Source: Mucilaginibacter yixingensis (GTDB taxonomy: Bacteria; Bacteroidota; Bacteroidia; Sphingobacteriales; Sphingobacteriaceae). From it: a DNA stretch of 64,000 nucleotides. Position 1 is the stretch's first letter; each line of letters opens with the position of its first letter. Of this stretch, positions 34,506 to 43,459 are shown piece by piece. The DNA lies in NCBI RefSeq assembly GCF_041080815.1, contig NZ_CP160205.1, positions 124,001 to 188,000 on the forward strand, given 5' to 3'. The notes under the pieces were generated by a model that saw only the letters and a program-made list of their open reading frames with translations, was not told the DNA's origin and searched no databases. The translations under genes and the position numbers were made by a program.

Positions 34506-34545
34506 GTCATTGCGCTCAACCCGCCCACGTCCCGCTCGTAATGAC
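34506..34545. repeat. Short GTCATTGCGCTC repeat
   Basis: A 40-bp reduced copy, GTCATTGCGCTCAACC to GCTCGTAATGAC, in the gap between the dehydrogenase and glycerate kinase genes. Confidence 0.6.
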
Positions 34546-34562
34546 AATAATTGATTTGTACG

Positions 34563-35525
34563 TCATTGTCCGTTCACCACATTAACAGGTGCACCACTCA
34601 CAAAAGCTTTAATGTTATTAACCGTCACATCCATTAACCGCGTACGGGCCTCTTTTGTTGCCCAGGCAATGTGCGGGGTGATAATACAGTTTTTGGCTTT
34701 AAGCAGTGGGTTGTCGGCCGGTGGCGGCTCAACGGGTAATACATCAATCCCTGCACCGGCAATGATGTTGTTATTCAGCGCATCGGTCAGATCGGCGGCG
34801 TTGATAATTGGTCCGCGTGAGGTGTTGAGCACAAAGGCCGATGGTTTCATCAGCGCCAGCGTTTCTTTATTAATCAGATCCTGCGTTTGCGGGGTGAGTG
34901 GGCAGTGGATGCTGATTACATCGGCCTCCTTAAACAGATCCATCATCTCCACCCAACGGAAACCAGGACGGTGTGATTGATCGGTATGTGTACGCCCCGC
35001 AGCAATTACCTTCATGCCGAAAGCTGCCGCAGCATCAGCCACCTTACCGCCTATCGATCCCAGACCAATAATGCCCATGGTTTTACCTTCCAGCTCTATC
35101 AGGGGATAATCCCAAAAACAAAAATCTTTAGAGCCCGACCATTTGCCCGCCATCACCGCATCGCTATGGCGTTGCACATGGTGCGTCAATTCCAACAACA
35201 AGGCAAAAGTTAATTGGGCTACCGATGAAGTACTGTAGCCAGGAACATTGCTCACTACAATGCCTTTCTGCTTACAAACCTCGGTGTTGATGATGTTGTA
35301 GCCGGTGGCCAGCACGCCGATGTATTTCAGGTCGGGCAACTGATTCAGTGTCTCCTCACTCATGGGTACTTTGTTGGTAAGCACCATATCAGCACCGGCG
35401 CAACGGGATACAATTTCTGATACCGGGGTGCGATCATGGATGGTAACATCGCCCAGGCTGTTAAGGACATCCCACGAAAGATCGCCGGGGTTAAGGGTAT
35501 AGCCATCAAGCACTACAATTTTCAT
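34563..35525 (-). CDS. D-2-hydroxyacid dehydrogenase (hydroxypyruvate/glycerate type)
   Basis: A 320-aa NAD(P)-dependent dehydrogenase. The Rossmann motif GLGSIGGKVADAA is at about residues 151-163, and the catalytic Arg, Glu and His lie in LNTSRGP, AGIDVLPVEPPP and TPHIAW. Glycerate dehydrogenase or hydroxypyruvate reductase is the best guess because a glycerate kinase lies 82 bp downstream on the same strand; the reduced repeat between them may separate transcripts. Confidence 0.88.
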   Translation of the reverse strand: MKIVVLDGYTLNPGDLSWDVLNSLGDVTIHDRTPVSEIVSRCAGADMVLTNKVPMSEETLNQLPDLKYIGVLATGYNIINTEVCKQKGIVVSNVPGYSTSSVAQLTFALLLELTHHVQRHSDAVMAGKWSGSKDFCFWDYPLIELEGKTMGIIGLGSIGGKVADAAAAFGMKVIAAGRTHTDQSHRPGFRWVEMMDLFKEADVISIHCPLTPQTQDLINKETLALMKPSAFVLNTSRGPIINAADLTDALNNNIIAGAGIDVLPVEPPPADNPLLKAKNCIITPHIAWATKEARTRLMDVTVNNIKAFVSGAPVNVVNGQ

Positions 35526-35592
35526 AAGCAGGTTTATTGGGAGGTAAGTTAACTAACTAAAGTTGCGGATTACTCAACGAGTGAAATCTTTT

Positions 35593-35713
35593 GTCATTGC
35601 GAGGAACGTGAGGGCTGGTGAATAGGGGTGACGAAGCAATCTCGTCGTATGGTTATCCATGCGACGAGATCGCTTCGCGCTCAGTTCTTACCCACAACCC
35701 TGCTCGCAATGAC
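35593..35713. repeat. Dispersed GTCATTGCGAGGAACG repeat, full copy
   Basis: Outer arms GTCATTGCGAGGAACG and CTGCTCGCAATGAC with inner GAAGCAATCTCGTCG and GCGACGAGATCGCTTCG. It occupies a third of the 370-bp gap 35526-35895; the rest holds the terminator at 35842 and nothing else I can name. Confidence 0.85.
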
Positions 35714-35841
35714 AAACTTTTTATAAGAATTTGTAGTCCGCAACTTGAGTTAATTGAATTGTTTTGAGATTTAACTATCGCAAAATATAAAATACCCTTG
35801 AAGACGACAATTGAAATAACAGTGCACCGGCCGATAAAAAC

Positions 35842-35870
35842 AAAAAAAGGCCGGTCAATGCAGACCGGCC
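35842..35870 (-). terminator. Terminator of the trans-sulfuration enzyme gene
   Basis: Minus strand GGCCGGTC-TGCATT-GACCGGCC followed by seven T. Confidence 0.85.
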
Positions 35871-35895
35871 TCCCTGTTTTATGAGATTATTTTGA

Positions 35896-37140
35896 TTAGT
35901 ACTGTGCATCCAGCGCAGTCTTGAAATCGTTTAATAAATCTTCGGTATCCTCAATGCCTACAGACAGGCGGATCATTGAATCAGGAATGCCCATCTCCGC
36001 GCGGCGGTCTGCACCCAGCTCAAAGAAGATGGTATGTGCTACAGGGATAGCCAGTGTGCGGGTATCGCCAAGGTTACTGCTCTTGATTACCAGTTGCAGG
36101 TTGTTCAGGAACTGGAACAGGTCTACATCATCGGTCAAGGCAAAGCTTAATAAGGCGCCATTACGTTTAAACAGGCGACCGGCCAGCTCATGCTGCGGGT
36201 GCTGCTCCAGGCCAGGATAATAAACTTTGCTCACTTTTGGGTGATGCGCCAGCAGGGTTGCCACGGCAGCAGCATTGGTACAAGCACGCTCCATACGTAG
36301 CGCCAGCGTTTCTGAACCTACCGATAGGGTATGCGCTGCCTCTGGTGCCAGGGTGCCGCCACCATCGCGCAGGCCGCGCTTGCGAATCTGCGCCATGCCC
36401 AGCATTTGTGGTTTGATCATGCCTTTCAGCACCGGGGCAATATTTTCATAAGTATCCCAGTCAAACAGGCCGGTATCGGTCACACTACCGCCCAGGGCGT
36501 TGGCATGGCCGCCAATGTATTTGGTTAAGGAGTTAATAACCAAGCTGGCATTCACACTCACCGGACGGAACAGGTATGGCGATGTCATGGTGTTATCAAC
36601 CACATAGATCACATTTTTCTCTTTGCAAAACTCGCCTATCTTTTCCAGATCTGCCACTTGGGTAGCCGGGTTGGCAACGGTTTCTACCAGTACCATTTTG
36701 GTACGGTTGGTATAGGCGGCTTTTACGTTTTCTACATCGGTCGCATCAACAAAATCAATGCTCAGGCCAATATCGGTAAGTGTTTGCAGGATGCTGCGGG
36801 TGTTGCCAAACAGGTATGAGCTGGCAATCATATGGTCGCCGGCTTTTAGCAGGGCCATGATGGTGGCCGTAATAGCCGCCATACCGGTAGAGAAAGCAAT
36901 GGTAGCAAGCCCCTGCTCCATCTGGGTAATCTTATGCTCAAGCGCGGTAACGGTTGGGTTGCCCTGACGCGAGTATGCGTAACCTTTTGATTTGTTCTGA
37001 AAAACATCTACCAAACCCTGCACATCATCAAAACCCCAGGTAACGGCGTTGTGTACAGGTTGATGCAATGCACCGTGCTCTGGTTTCAGCAGACGGTCTG
37101 AATGAAGTATGGTGGTGGTAAAGCCTTTATTATTGCTCAT
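35896..37140 (-). CDS. Cys/Met metabolism PLP-dependent enzyme (methionine gamma-lyase/cystathionine gamma-synthase family)
   Basis: A 414-aa fold-type I PLP enzyme. Lys207 in NSLTKYIGGHA is the PLP lysine; Asp182 in YVVDNTMTSPY holds the pyridine nitrogen; GYAYSRQGNPT is the family tyrosine-arginine segment. Which reaction it does (gamma-lyase, gamma-synthase or O-acetylhomoserine sulfhydrylase) cannot be fixed from this sequence alone. Monocistronic with a strong terminator. Confidence 0.9.
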   Translation of the reverse strand: MSNNKGFTTTILHSDRLLKPEHGALHQPVHNAVTWGFDDVQGLVDVFQNKSKGYAYSRQGNPTVTALEHKITQMEQGLATIAFSTGMAAITATIMALLKAGDHMIASSYLFGNTRSILQTLTDIGLSIDFVDATDVENVKAAYTNRTKMVLVETVANPATQVADLEKIGEFCKEKNVIYVVDNTMTSPYLFRPVSVNASLVINSLTKYIGGHANALGGSVTDTGLFDWDTYENIAPVLKGMIKPQMLGMAQIRKRGLRDGGGTLAPEAAHTLSVGSETLALRMERACTNAAAVATLLAHHPKVSKVYYPGLEQHPQHELAGRLFKRNGALLSFALTDDVDLFQFLNNLQLVIKSSNLGDTRTLAIPVAHTIFFELGADRRAEMGIPDSMIRLSVGIEDTEDLLNDFKTALDAQY

Positions 37141-37383
37141 GACGATAAATGATTTGCGTGTGCTACCAAGACGGTAACCGTTTAGCGCCGCTGCGGACTA
37201 TGAGCGCCCGATTGCAATACGCCAAAATTTTGGCAATTATAATAGAAGTTTTAGGAAATCGACGCAAAAAATTTAAGTTATAAGCATTGGCTGACAATTC
37301 TGATGCTGAAACTAACCTTATAGTTGTTTTGTGCCAAAATATCGCCTAACTTTAACTATACTGAACCATTTATCAAACCAATT

Positions 37384-37791
37384 ATGCGGATATTAACCAG
37401 ATCCATTACGTGCCTGTTGTTAGCTACGTTGCTGGGAGCATGTAACCTGCACTCATCTCAGAAAACAGATGAGCCCATTACCCGCCAGGATGTCGTCAAT
37501 GACTTTGAAACGCGCTGGGCAAAGCTGGTCAATGAACGTGGCAGCCGTAACCCGCATTTCGGCATCATACGGTTTGAAGAAGATGGTCCCGTTGCTTTCA
37601 GACTGCGCCACAGGTTGAAAAACAGCTACCTGGTAACCATGGATTTTTATAAGACTGAGCAAAACGATGCGGGTACTTTTGCCACCAGCTACTGGAACTA
37701 CCGCTATCGTTTTTATCGCGGCAAATATGGCGATGTCGTGCTGGGCGATGAGATTAAGGGCGATGTCAGGACATCACAGGTGTTGCGTTGA
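37384..37791 (+). CDS. Putative lipoprotein of unknown function
   Basis: A 135-aa protein. Starting at ATG 37384 gives MRILTRSITCLLLATLLGAC, a lipoprotein signal with the lipobox Cys at residue 20. The mature part is small and mixed, with no family recognised. No RBS or promoter stands out. Followed by a full dispersed repeat. Confidence 0.7.
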   Translation: MRILTRSITCLLLATLLGACNLHSSQKTDEPITRQDVVNDFETRWAKLVNERGSRNPHFGIIRFEEDGPVAFRLRHRLKNSYLVTMDFYKTEQNDAGTFATSYWNYRYRFYRGKYGDVVLGDEIKGDVRTSQVLR

Positions 37792-37822
37792 GTAAACGGT
37801 CAAATTTTAATTCAAAAATCTT

Positions 37823-37943
37823 GTCATTGCGAGCGGGCTAGTGAGTTTGGACTGAGCGCGAAGCAATCTCGTCGCATGCTTAGGTATGCGACGAGATTGC
37901 TTCGTCACCCTTACGCACATTCCCAAACGTTCCTCGCAATGAC
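37823..37943. repeat. Dispersed GTCATTGCGAGC repeat, full copy
   Basis: Outer arms GTCATTGCGAGCG and GTTCCTCGCAATGAC, inner GCGAAGCAATCTCGTCGCAT and ATGCGACGAGATTGCTTCG. Lies between the convergent lipoprotein and GH31 genes. Confidence 0.85.
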
Positions 37944-37969
37944 ATAATTTGTAGAAAAGCTTTTCCTCC

Positions 37970-40360
37970 CTAAAACTTCACCTGTATCGCCTGTCCCGAA
38001 TAAGTAATCAATTTATCAGTCTGCGCGGTCTCTTCACCCGCCACGCCATGCCCCGGCTTAACTATTACCACCTTAAATCTGTGTTGCTTTGGCATACCCT
38101 TATACCATCCCTTAGTTGCACTGATGCTAAGAGTTTTCAGCTGATCGTTCCAATTAAAAGTATAGGTGGCAGAGCGGCCTTGCTCGTAGTTGTAATTATC
38201 GTTCTCATCTTCATAAACCTTAAACTGGCCGTTGGCGCCGGGATAGATACGCAACTCTGTCGGCTCATCGGTTTTTTGTGTGGCGTATTCTACCACCGGG
38301 CCCATTGGTATGATGGAACCTGAACGAACGTATAGCGGCAAGATATCAATCGGCGCATCGGCTTGGAGTGTCTGGCCGCCTCTCAGCGTTTGGCCGGTCC
38401 AGAAGTTGTACCATTGCGTGCCTGCCGGCAGATACACCTTGCGGCTTTTTGCACCTGCTACGGCGTGCGCCCTGGTATAAAGCTGATCTGTTACCGGGCA
38501 AACCATCAACGCTGGACCGAACAGATATTGATCTTTTATATCATAAACCTGCTGATCGTTCCTGAAATCAAATGCCAGCGAGCGCATCATGGTGTAGTTA
38601 TCTTGAGTCACGCTGCCCGCTACTGAATAAATGTAAGGTAGCAGCCGGTAACGCAGCTGATCAAATTTTAGCAGGATGGCCTTGGTATCGGCATCCCAGT
38701 TGTCAGAAAACAGCGCACGCTCACCCTTGCCATGGATACGGAAGATGGGGCAGAAAGCACCGAACTGAAACCACCGGGTAAACAATTCGCGATTTTCGGG
38801 TTTGGCCCAGTTGGGGGCGTTCCATTTGTAATGGTAGCCGCCAATGTCCGACGTCCAGTAGGGCATCCCCGATGTACAGGCATTGATGCCCTGCGGTACC
38901 TGGCACTTGAATGCCTCAAACGTGCAGGTAATATCAGATGACCATAGCGTGGTGGCGTTACGCTGCTGACCGGCAAAGGCCTGGCGTACCAAAAAGAACG
39001 CCCGTTTGCCCGGCATATCCTCGCGCCAGCCTTTGTACAGGCCTTTGGTATGCTCCAGCGAGTAGGTGTTAAAATAATCAATTCCCTTGCCAACGCTAAA
39101 GTTAGCCTGGCGACGGGCATCCAGCAGGGCGCCGTTGTCGGGTTCGCATTGGTCAACCCACCAGGCATCCCAGTCGTAACGTTTAATCATGCTGTCGCGG
39201 GCCTGCTGCCAGTACAAATCGCGGGCTTTGGGGTTATGGGCATCGTAATAGGTATCAAAAGTATGGGTCATTACGTTGTCCCAGGTAATATCGGTTAAAA
39301 AGCCGTTTTTCTTTAAGGCATCAAAGTTGGCGGTGCCTTTGCCAAATACCGGCCAGATGGAGATCATGGCGTGGATGTTGGCCTGATGCAATGCTGATAC
39401 CATAGCCTTTGGATCAGGGTAACGCTCTGGCTTCATGATGTGCGACCCGATGGGCAGTGGTTCCCAGTAATACCAATCCTGCACAATGGCATCAACCGGG
39501 ATGTGGTTTTTGCGGTAATTGTCTTTCACGCTCAATACCTCTGCCTGGGTTTTATACCGGTCTTGCGACTGGAACAGTCCGTAAGCCCATTTAGGGAACA
39601 TGGGTGTCGTGCCGGTTGCCGTGCGGTAAAGATTGATGATACGATCAAAATCGGGTCCGTAAAAGAAATAGTAATCTACCATGCGGCCGCTCTCTGATAC
39701 ATATTTAAAGCGCGTGTTGCCATCCTCGGCACCATAAAAGTTAGAGGCCGAGTAATTATCCCAGAGCAAGCCGTAGCCGCGTGTGGAGAGTAAAACCGGG
39801 ATAGCGCCTGTAAGGTATTTAATGGCCAGATCCTGATTGCGTCCCTTGTAGTTGATGGAAAGTGAATCCAGCGGGTGACAGCCTAAGCCAAACAAACCCT
39901 CATTGGCCGGCGAGTTAAACTGGGTTTGGCAGTTATAGGTAGCAATGCCTGCAATGGTGGCCGGTTGCATGCTTTTGTTTCCGGTTGGAGATTCAGCGCA
40001 GATCTGTTGTCCGGCGGTATTGGCGTATGTAATAGCGTTGGTGATTTTATCAATCGTTATCTTCAACTTTTTTGTGGTGATGAACACCGATTTGCCGTTG
40101 CTGTTTAGTGTAAAAGCCGGACGCTGTTTCCACGCGTTATTAACTACCAGCGATTGCACTTGCGGGAAATTATCCAGAACGGTATAGCGCACGCGGATAA
40201 TGTCGTCAGTGCAAACATTGATCTGCATTAGTCCTTCTTTTAATTTGAAGCTAACACCATCCTGATTTTTGGAGAATGATTCAATTTGCGCACCGGCGAT
40301 ATAATGAGCCAGCAGAAAAGGCAAACATACGGCGAGTACCCGACGATAAAATTTCGGCAT
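37970..40360 (-). CDS. Glycoside hydrolase family 31 (alpha-glucosidase/alpha-xylosidase type), exported
   Basis: A 796-aa exported enzyme: signal peptide ending AGA, N-terminal beta-sandwich with the galactose mutarotase-like insert, catalytic barrel from about residue 250, then beta-sandwich domains. The nucleophile is Asp403 in WWVDQCEPDNG, and the NAIVQDWYYW-like segment DAIVQDWYYWEP is the family's substrate-side motif. GH31 enzymes cleave alpha-linked glucose or xylose. The start is 59 bp from an operator identical to the one before susC, which suggests joint control. Confidence 0.93.
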   Translation of the reverse strand: MPKFYRRVLAVCLPFLLAHYIAGAQIESFSKNQDGVSFKLKEGLMQINVCTDDIIRVRYTVLDNFPQVQSLVVNNAWKQRPAFTLNSNGKSVFITTKKLKITIDKITNAITYANTAGQQICAESPTGNKSMQPATIAGIATYNCQTQFNSPANEGLFGLGCHPLDSLSINYKGRNQDLAIKYLTGAIPVLLSTRGYGLLWDNYSASNFYGAEDGNTRFKYVSESGRMVDYYFFYGPDFDRIINLYRTATGTTPMFPKWAYGLFQSQDRYKTQAEVLSVKDNYRKNHIPVDAIVQDWYYWEPLPIGSHIMKPERYPDPKAMVSALHQANIHAMISIWPVFGKGTANFDALKKNGFLTDITWDNVMTHTFDTYYDAHNPKARDLYWQQARDSMIKRYDWDAWWVDQCEPDNGALLDARRQANFSVGKGIDYFNTYSLEHTKGLYKGWREDMPGKRAFFLVRQAFAGQQRNATTLWSSDITCTFEAFKCQVPQGINACTSGMPYWTSDIGGYHYKWNAPNWAKPENRELFTRWFQFGAFCPIFRIHGKGERALFSDNWDADTKAILLKFDQLRYRLLPYIYSVAGSVTQDNYTMMRSLAFDFRNDQQVYDIKDQYLFGPALMVCPVTDQLYTRAHAVAGAKSRKVYLPAGTQWYNFWTGQTLRGGQTLQADAPIDILPLYVRSGSIIPMGPVVEYATQKTDEPTELRIYPGANGQFKVYEDENDNYNYEQGRSATYTFNWNDQLKTLSISATKGWYKGMPKQHRFKVVIVKPGHGVAGEETAQTDKLITYSGQAIQVKF

Positions 40361-40418
40361 AATGGTTTTAGGAAGATTAGGTTTATAATGCTACTAAGTT
40401 AACCTTTTTTGCGAGCTG

Positions 40419-40433
40419 TTAACAATCGATTGC
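40419..40433 (-). promoter_or_regulatory. Palindromic operator upstream of the GH31 gene
   Basis: Read toward the gene: GCAATCGATTGTTAA, with core palindrome CAATCGATTG centred on CG. The same 15 bases in the same orientation occur before susC at 46551-46565. A CG-centred palindrome is typical of LacI-family operators; the matching regulator is not in the window. Confidence 0.6.
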
Positions 40434-40478
40434 GTGTCAGTGTGATATGCCGTTTAGTATAAGGGCATATAAGGTTGG

Positions 40479-40608
40479 GGCTAAAGCCTTTTTATTGTAT
40501 GCTGCTTATCCGTTGGCTAAAGCCAACGGCACTAAACTCGCTTTAAGTTCATTGCCGGCCTATTTATGGGACGGGGGGGGGCAATGATCGGGAGTGGCTT
40601 TAGCCAAA
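40479..40608. repeat. GGCTAAAGCC repeat cluster
   Basis: GGCTAAAGCC at 40479-40488, the hairpin CCGTTGGCTAAAGCCAACGG at 40510-40529 and the inverted GGCTTTAGCC at 40596-40605, with a run of nine G at 40573-40581. With the terminator at 40664 and the repeat at 40715 this accounts for the 534-bp gap 40361-40894. Confidence 0.6.
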
Positions 40609-40663
40609 ACAGGGTGCTTTTTAATGCGATTCCCTGGTCGTATATCGGCATTTGAAAACAAAC

Positions 40664-40690
40664 AAGGCGACCTTGTACAGGCCGCCTTTT
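40664..40690 (-). terminator. Putative terminator of the FkbH-ACP-VOC operon
   Basis: On the minus strand GGCGGCCTGTACAAGGTCGC, then C and a TTGTTTGTTTT tail: a stem of GGCG and CCT pairs around GTAC. Weaker than the others. Confidence 0.45.
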
Positions 40691-40714
40691 AAATATCAGT
40701 CAATTTAACTTTTT

Positions 40715-40885
40715 GTCATTGCGAGGAACGGTCGGGTACTGCGTGAGGGCGACGAAGCAATCTCGTCGCAGGAATAGACAAGCGACGAGATTATTAATGA
40801 GTCTAATATTTTTTAAGGCATTAATGAGCTCCCTCCGGTCGGTTGTCTTCGCGCTCCATCCTGCTCACAGCCTGCTCGCAATGAC
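40715..40885. repeat. Dispersed GTCATTGCGAGGAACGG repeat carrying an insertion
   Basis: Outer arms GTCATTGCGAGGAACG and GCTCGCAATGAC and inner GAAGCAATCTCGTCGC are normal, but the second inner arm breaks after GCGACGAGATT and about 70 bp of unrelated, partly repeated sequence (two ATTAATGAG units) follows before the right end. Confidence 0.75.
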
Positions 40886-40894
40886 AGATTGTAT

Positions 40895-41281
40895 CTAGTG
40901 ACTACTCACCAGCTCAATCAAGCCGTAAGAGAGGTATAGAAAAGCAACCTCCCGGTTATTAAACAAGATGGCCGGTTTAGGCGGCGATACCAGCATGGCA
41001 CCCTCGCCAGTCAGGCGCTCAATCTCGGCATTGATATCATCAACCTCAAAACAAAGGTGATAGTAGGAGATGCGCTTTTTAACCAGGTTCTCTACCTGCT
41101 TGCCAGAGATCAGTTCGATGTTGGTGCCGTCTTCCAGTGTCAGCATTACCAGTTCTGCGTTCTGTTGCTCGTCAAACACCACGGGGGTTTGATCAATCAC
41201 TTTATGCAGACGGTGGATGTTGGCTATCTCCTCGTTAATATCGGCACAGGCTACGCCAACGTGGTGCAGTTTCATGGCCAT
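40895..41281 (-). CDS. VOC family protein of the methylmalonyl-CoA epimerase type, third gene of FkbH-ACP operon
   Basis: A 128-aa vicinal-oxygen-chelate protein: LHHVGVACADINEEI, then a central ELISGKQV and YYHLCFEVDDINAEI, and the final FLYLSYGLIELV. His and Glu ligand positions fit the epimerase/glyoxalase group. Its ATG overlaps the ACP stop codon (TAATG), so it is translated together with the carrier protein. Substrate is likely an ACP-bound acyl group made by the FkbH-like enzyme, but this is inference. Confidence 0.85.
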   Translation of the reverse strand: MAMKLHHVGVACADINEEIANIHRLHKVIDQTPVVFDEQQNAELVMLTLEDGTNIELISGKQVENLVKKRISYYHLCFEVDDINAEIERLTGEGAMLVSPPKPAILFNNREVAFLYLSYGLIELVSSH

Positions 41282-41523
41282 TAACCCAGTTTGGCGGTAA
41301 TAGAATCAATCATTGCGCCCACATTGCTCCAGGAGTGGATCTCCTGCGAGGTAAAGCGGATCTTAAACTTTTTCTCAATAGCAACAATCAGCTGAATGTG
41401 GTTTAATGAGTCCCAATCTTCCACGTCATCAGCAGTGGTTTCTCTTGATAACACAATATCCTCGTTATCTAAAATATCAATAAAAACTTCGTTTACGGTT
41501 TTCAGTACTTCGTTGCTATCCAT
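41281..41523 (-). CDS. Acyl carrier protein
   Basis: An 80-aa ACP with the phosphopantetheine site Ser39 in the motif WDSLNHIQLIVAIEKKF. It has only one ACP domain and is not next to fatty acid synthesis genes, so it is a specialised carrier. Six bases separate it from the FkbH-like gene and it overlaps the VOC gene by 1 nt. In known systems (tetronate, FK506-type pathways) such ACPs carry glyceryl from 1,3-bisphosphoglycerate. Confidence 0.93.
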   Translation of the reverse strand: MDSNEVLKTVNEVFIDILDNEDIVLSRETTADDVEDWDSLNHIQLIVAIEKKFKIRFTSQEIHSWSNVGAMIDSITAKLG

Positions 41524-41529
41524 AATATA

Positions 41530-43248
41530 TTAATCTTTTTGGGTGATGTATACTTCTTTTGGTTGGTAGGCGGTTACGTCCAGTTCCCAGCGGTCATTAA
41601 CCGGGGTAAAGCCCAGGTTAAGGTAATGGTCTTTTACCAGTGCGTTCTTTTTGGTAGGCAGGTATTCGCCTACTATCTTTTTAAAGCCACTTGCGCTTGC
41701 TGCTGCTACAATGGTGTTAAGCGTAAATTGTTCCATGCCGCGCTTCAGTACACGGCAGCTCATAATCCAGCTGTCAACAAACAGTTCTTGTGCTGATAGT
41801 GCCTTGAGGATCACTACGGCAATTAGTCCGTGGTCGCCAAACTTATCGCCCAGGTTAAAGCTCAGGGTAATGAAATCGCCGCTGGTAGCCAGTTGGGCAA
41901 TGTCGTCCTCGGTATAGCGCACGGTACGCAGGTTAAACTGGTTAGAACGCTGGGTAAGTTGAGATACGCGCGGCGTGTTAAACTTATCAAAGCTTTTTAC
42001 ATCGGCCAGCATTTGCAGGCTTTGCAGAAAATCCTGCTCGCTGGTAAAGCTGTTTTGCAGTTGCGTGCGTTTGGCCTCCTGCTGATATTGTTGGGTACGC
42101 TGTGCGTCTTCTTCGGTATATGATGCCGTTTCAAACAGGTTAAGCGTGCGCAGGTATTGTACGTATTCGGCAGGGTCTTCTGGTAGCTCGGGCACGGTAA
42201 TATCAGGGATGCCAGATTTTACCATCTCGCGCTCGAACGGGTTGTCATCCAAAAACACCATCGAGTCAAACCCGATGTTCAGCACCTGTTGGATGTGGCG
42301 GATGTTATCCACTTTGTTTTCCCAGTTGGCAACAAAAATGGCAATGTCATCAATTTTCAGCACCATATCCGGGTGACTGTTGAATGGCTCTATGGCAATG
42401 GCCTCGGTATTTTTACTGCACACGGCCAATATAATGCCACGGCGTTTCAGTTCTTTGCACCACAGTTGCAGCTCGGTAAAAGCTTTACCCATGCCCAGGT
42501 AACCTATCTGGATACCCTCCATGCCGTCGTCGCCAATAATGCCGCCCCAGGTAGTGTTGTCCAGATCGAGCACCAGACATTTTTTGAAAGAGCCGGCAAT
42601 AGCACTGATAATCTGCGTTAGCGCATGTGCAACCGTCGGCACAAAATCAATGTTAAACACCATATCTGCACTGATGTACATCTTGGTGTCGAACACGTGC
42701 TCATACCCGCGGTGAGCCGCAAGTGATGCCAGATCGGCAATGAAAAGGTTTTTATTCTGGCGCGCCAGATCCATCAGTCCAAGGTTGATCTTGCGGAGCT
42801 GATAAGTGAATGAAACATGGGTCTTATTAGCATAGTTGCCAAAAACCTTGTCGTCAATTTCAATATAAGTGTTGATGATAACACGAGCCGAAAGCCGCGC
42901 CGAGAGTTGCTGATACAAAGCCTCGGTTTGCGCAATGATATGATCGGCAAAACCGGCCCTGTCCTGGCTTTTATAAAAGTCTTTCAGCAGATGCTCTGTT
43001 GAGCGGAGGATGATAACGTAAGCAGGCCCGGCCTCGTACAATTCAGACGATGGATCGAACACCTGTCGTTCAATCTGATTGTAATCTGCCTCGTAGATAT
43101 CCAGATTGAGGCCAAACTCAAAACCGTAACCAGAAACAGCCTGGTTGATAAATTGCGAAGCCGAATCGGCCAGCAAGGCCACCTTTATTTGCTTCAGCCC
43201 TTCACGGCTTTTTTTGTTGTTTTTTTTAAGGTCTAAGAAACTCAACAT
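41530..43248 (-). CDS. FkbH-like HAD-IIIC phosphatase/acyltransferase
   Basis: A 572-aa protein: N-terminal SGNH-like region (about residues 25-210), then a HAD-IIIC phosphatase domain with motif LDLDNTTWGG (Asp228, Asp230), CSKNTE and FLDDNPFEREMV, and a C-terminal GNAT-like domain (GLIAVVILK, MSCRVLKRGMEQFTL). FkbH proteins make glyceryl-S-ACP from 1,3-bisphosphoglycerate. It heads a three-gene minus-strand operon with an ACP and a VOC protein. A -7 element TAGCTTTG ends seven bases before the ATG. No other polyketide, fatty acid or O-antigen gene is near, so the final product is unknown. Confidence 0.92.
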   Translation of the reverse strand: MLSFLDLKKNNKKSREGLKQIKVALLADSASQFINQAVSGYGFEFGLNLDIYEADYNQIERQVFDPSSELYEAGPAYVIILRSTEHLLKDFYKSQDRAGFADHIIAQTEALYQQLSARLSARVIINTYIEIDDKVFGNYANKTHVSFTYQLRKINLGLMDLARQNKNLFIADLASLAAHRGYEHVFDTKMYISADMVFNIDFVPTVAHALTQIISAIAGSFKKCLVLDLDNTTWGGIIGDDGMEGIQIGYLGMGKAFTELQLWCKELKRRGIILAVCSKNTEAIAIEPFNSHPDMVLKIDDIAIFVANWENKVDNIRHIQQVLNIGFDSMVFLDDNPFEREMVKSGIPDITVPELPEDPAEYVQYLRTLNLFETASYTEEDAQRTQQYQQEAKRTQLQNSFTSEQDFLQSLQMLADVKSFDKFNTPRVSQLTQRSNQFNLRTVRYTEDDIAQLATSGDFITLSFNLGDKFGDHGLIAVVILKALSAQELFVDSWIMSCRVLKRGMEQFTLNTIVAAASASGFKKIVGEYLPTKKNALVKDHYLNLGFTPVNDRWELDVTAYQPKEVYITQKD

Positions 43249-43255
43249 ATGGCCG

Positions 43256-43263
43256 CAAAGCTA
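43256..43263 (-). promoter_or_regulatory. -7 promoter element of the FkbH-ACP-VOC operon (TAGCTTTG)
   Basis: Exact TAnnTTTG on the minus strand, seven bases before the start codon. Confidence 0.55.
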
Positions 43264-43459
43264 TGTGTTTTCGGGTAATAATTGGTATTGATAATACTAG
43301 TAGTTGTAAGTGTGTTGTTAAATAATCTTTAACCGTTCCTCTTCCAAATCAATCTGATATAGCTGCACACGGATCATCTCTTCGTTCACCTCGGTATCTT
43401 TATTCAAAGGTGAATCGCTAAATTTTTACGGCTGTATATAAAATGTCATTTGTACAATT

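Noticed and set aside
40573-40581. Run of nine G as a possible phase-variation tract
   Set aside because: It is outside any gene and not at a promoter I can identify.
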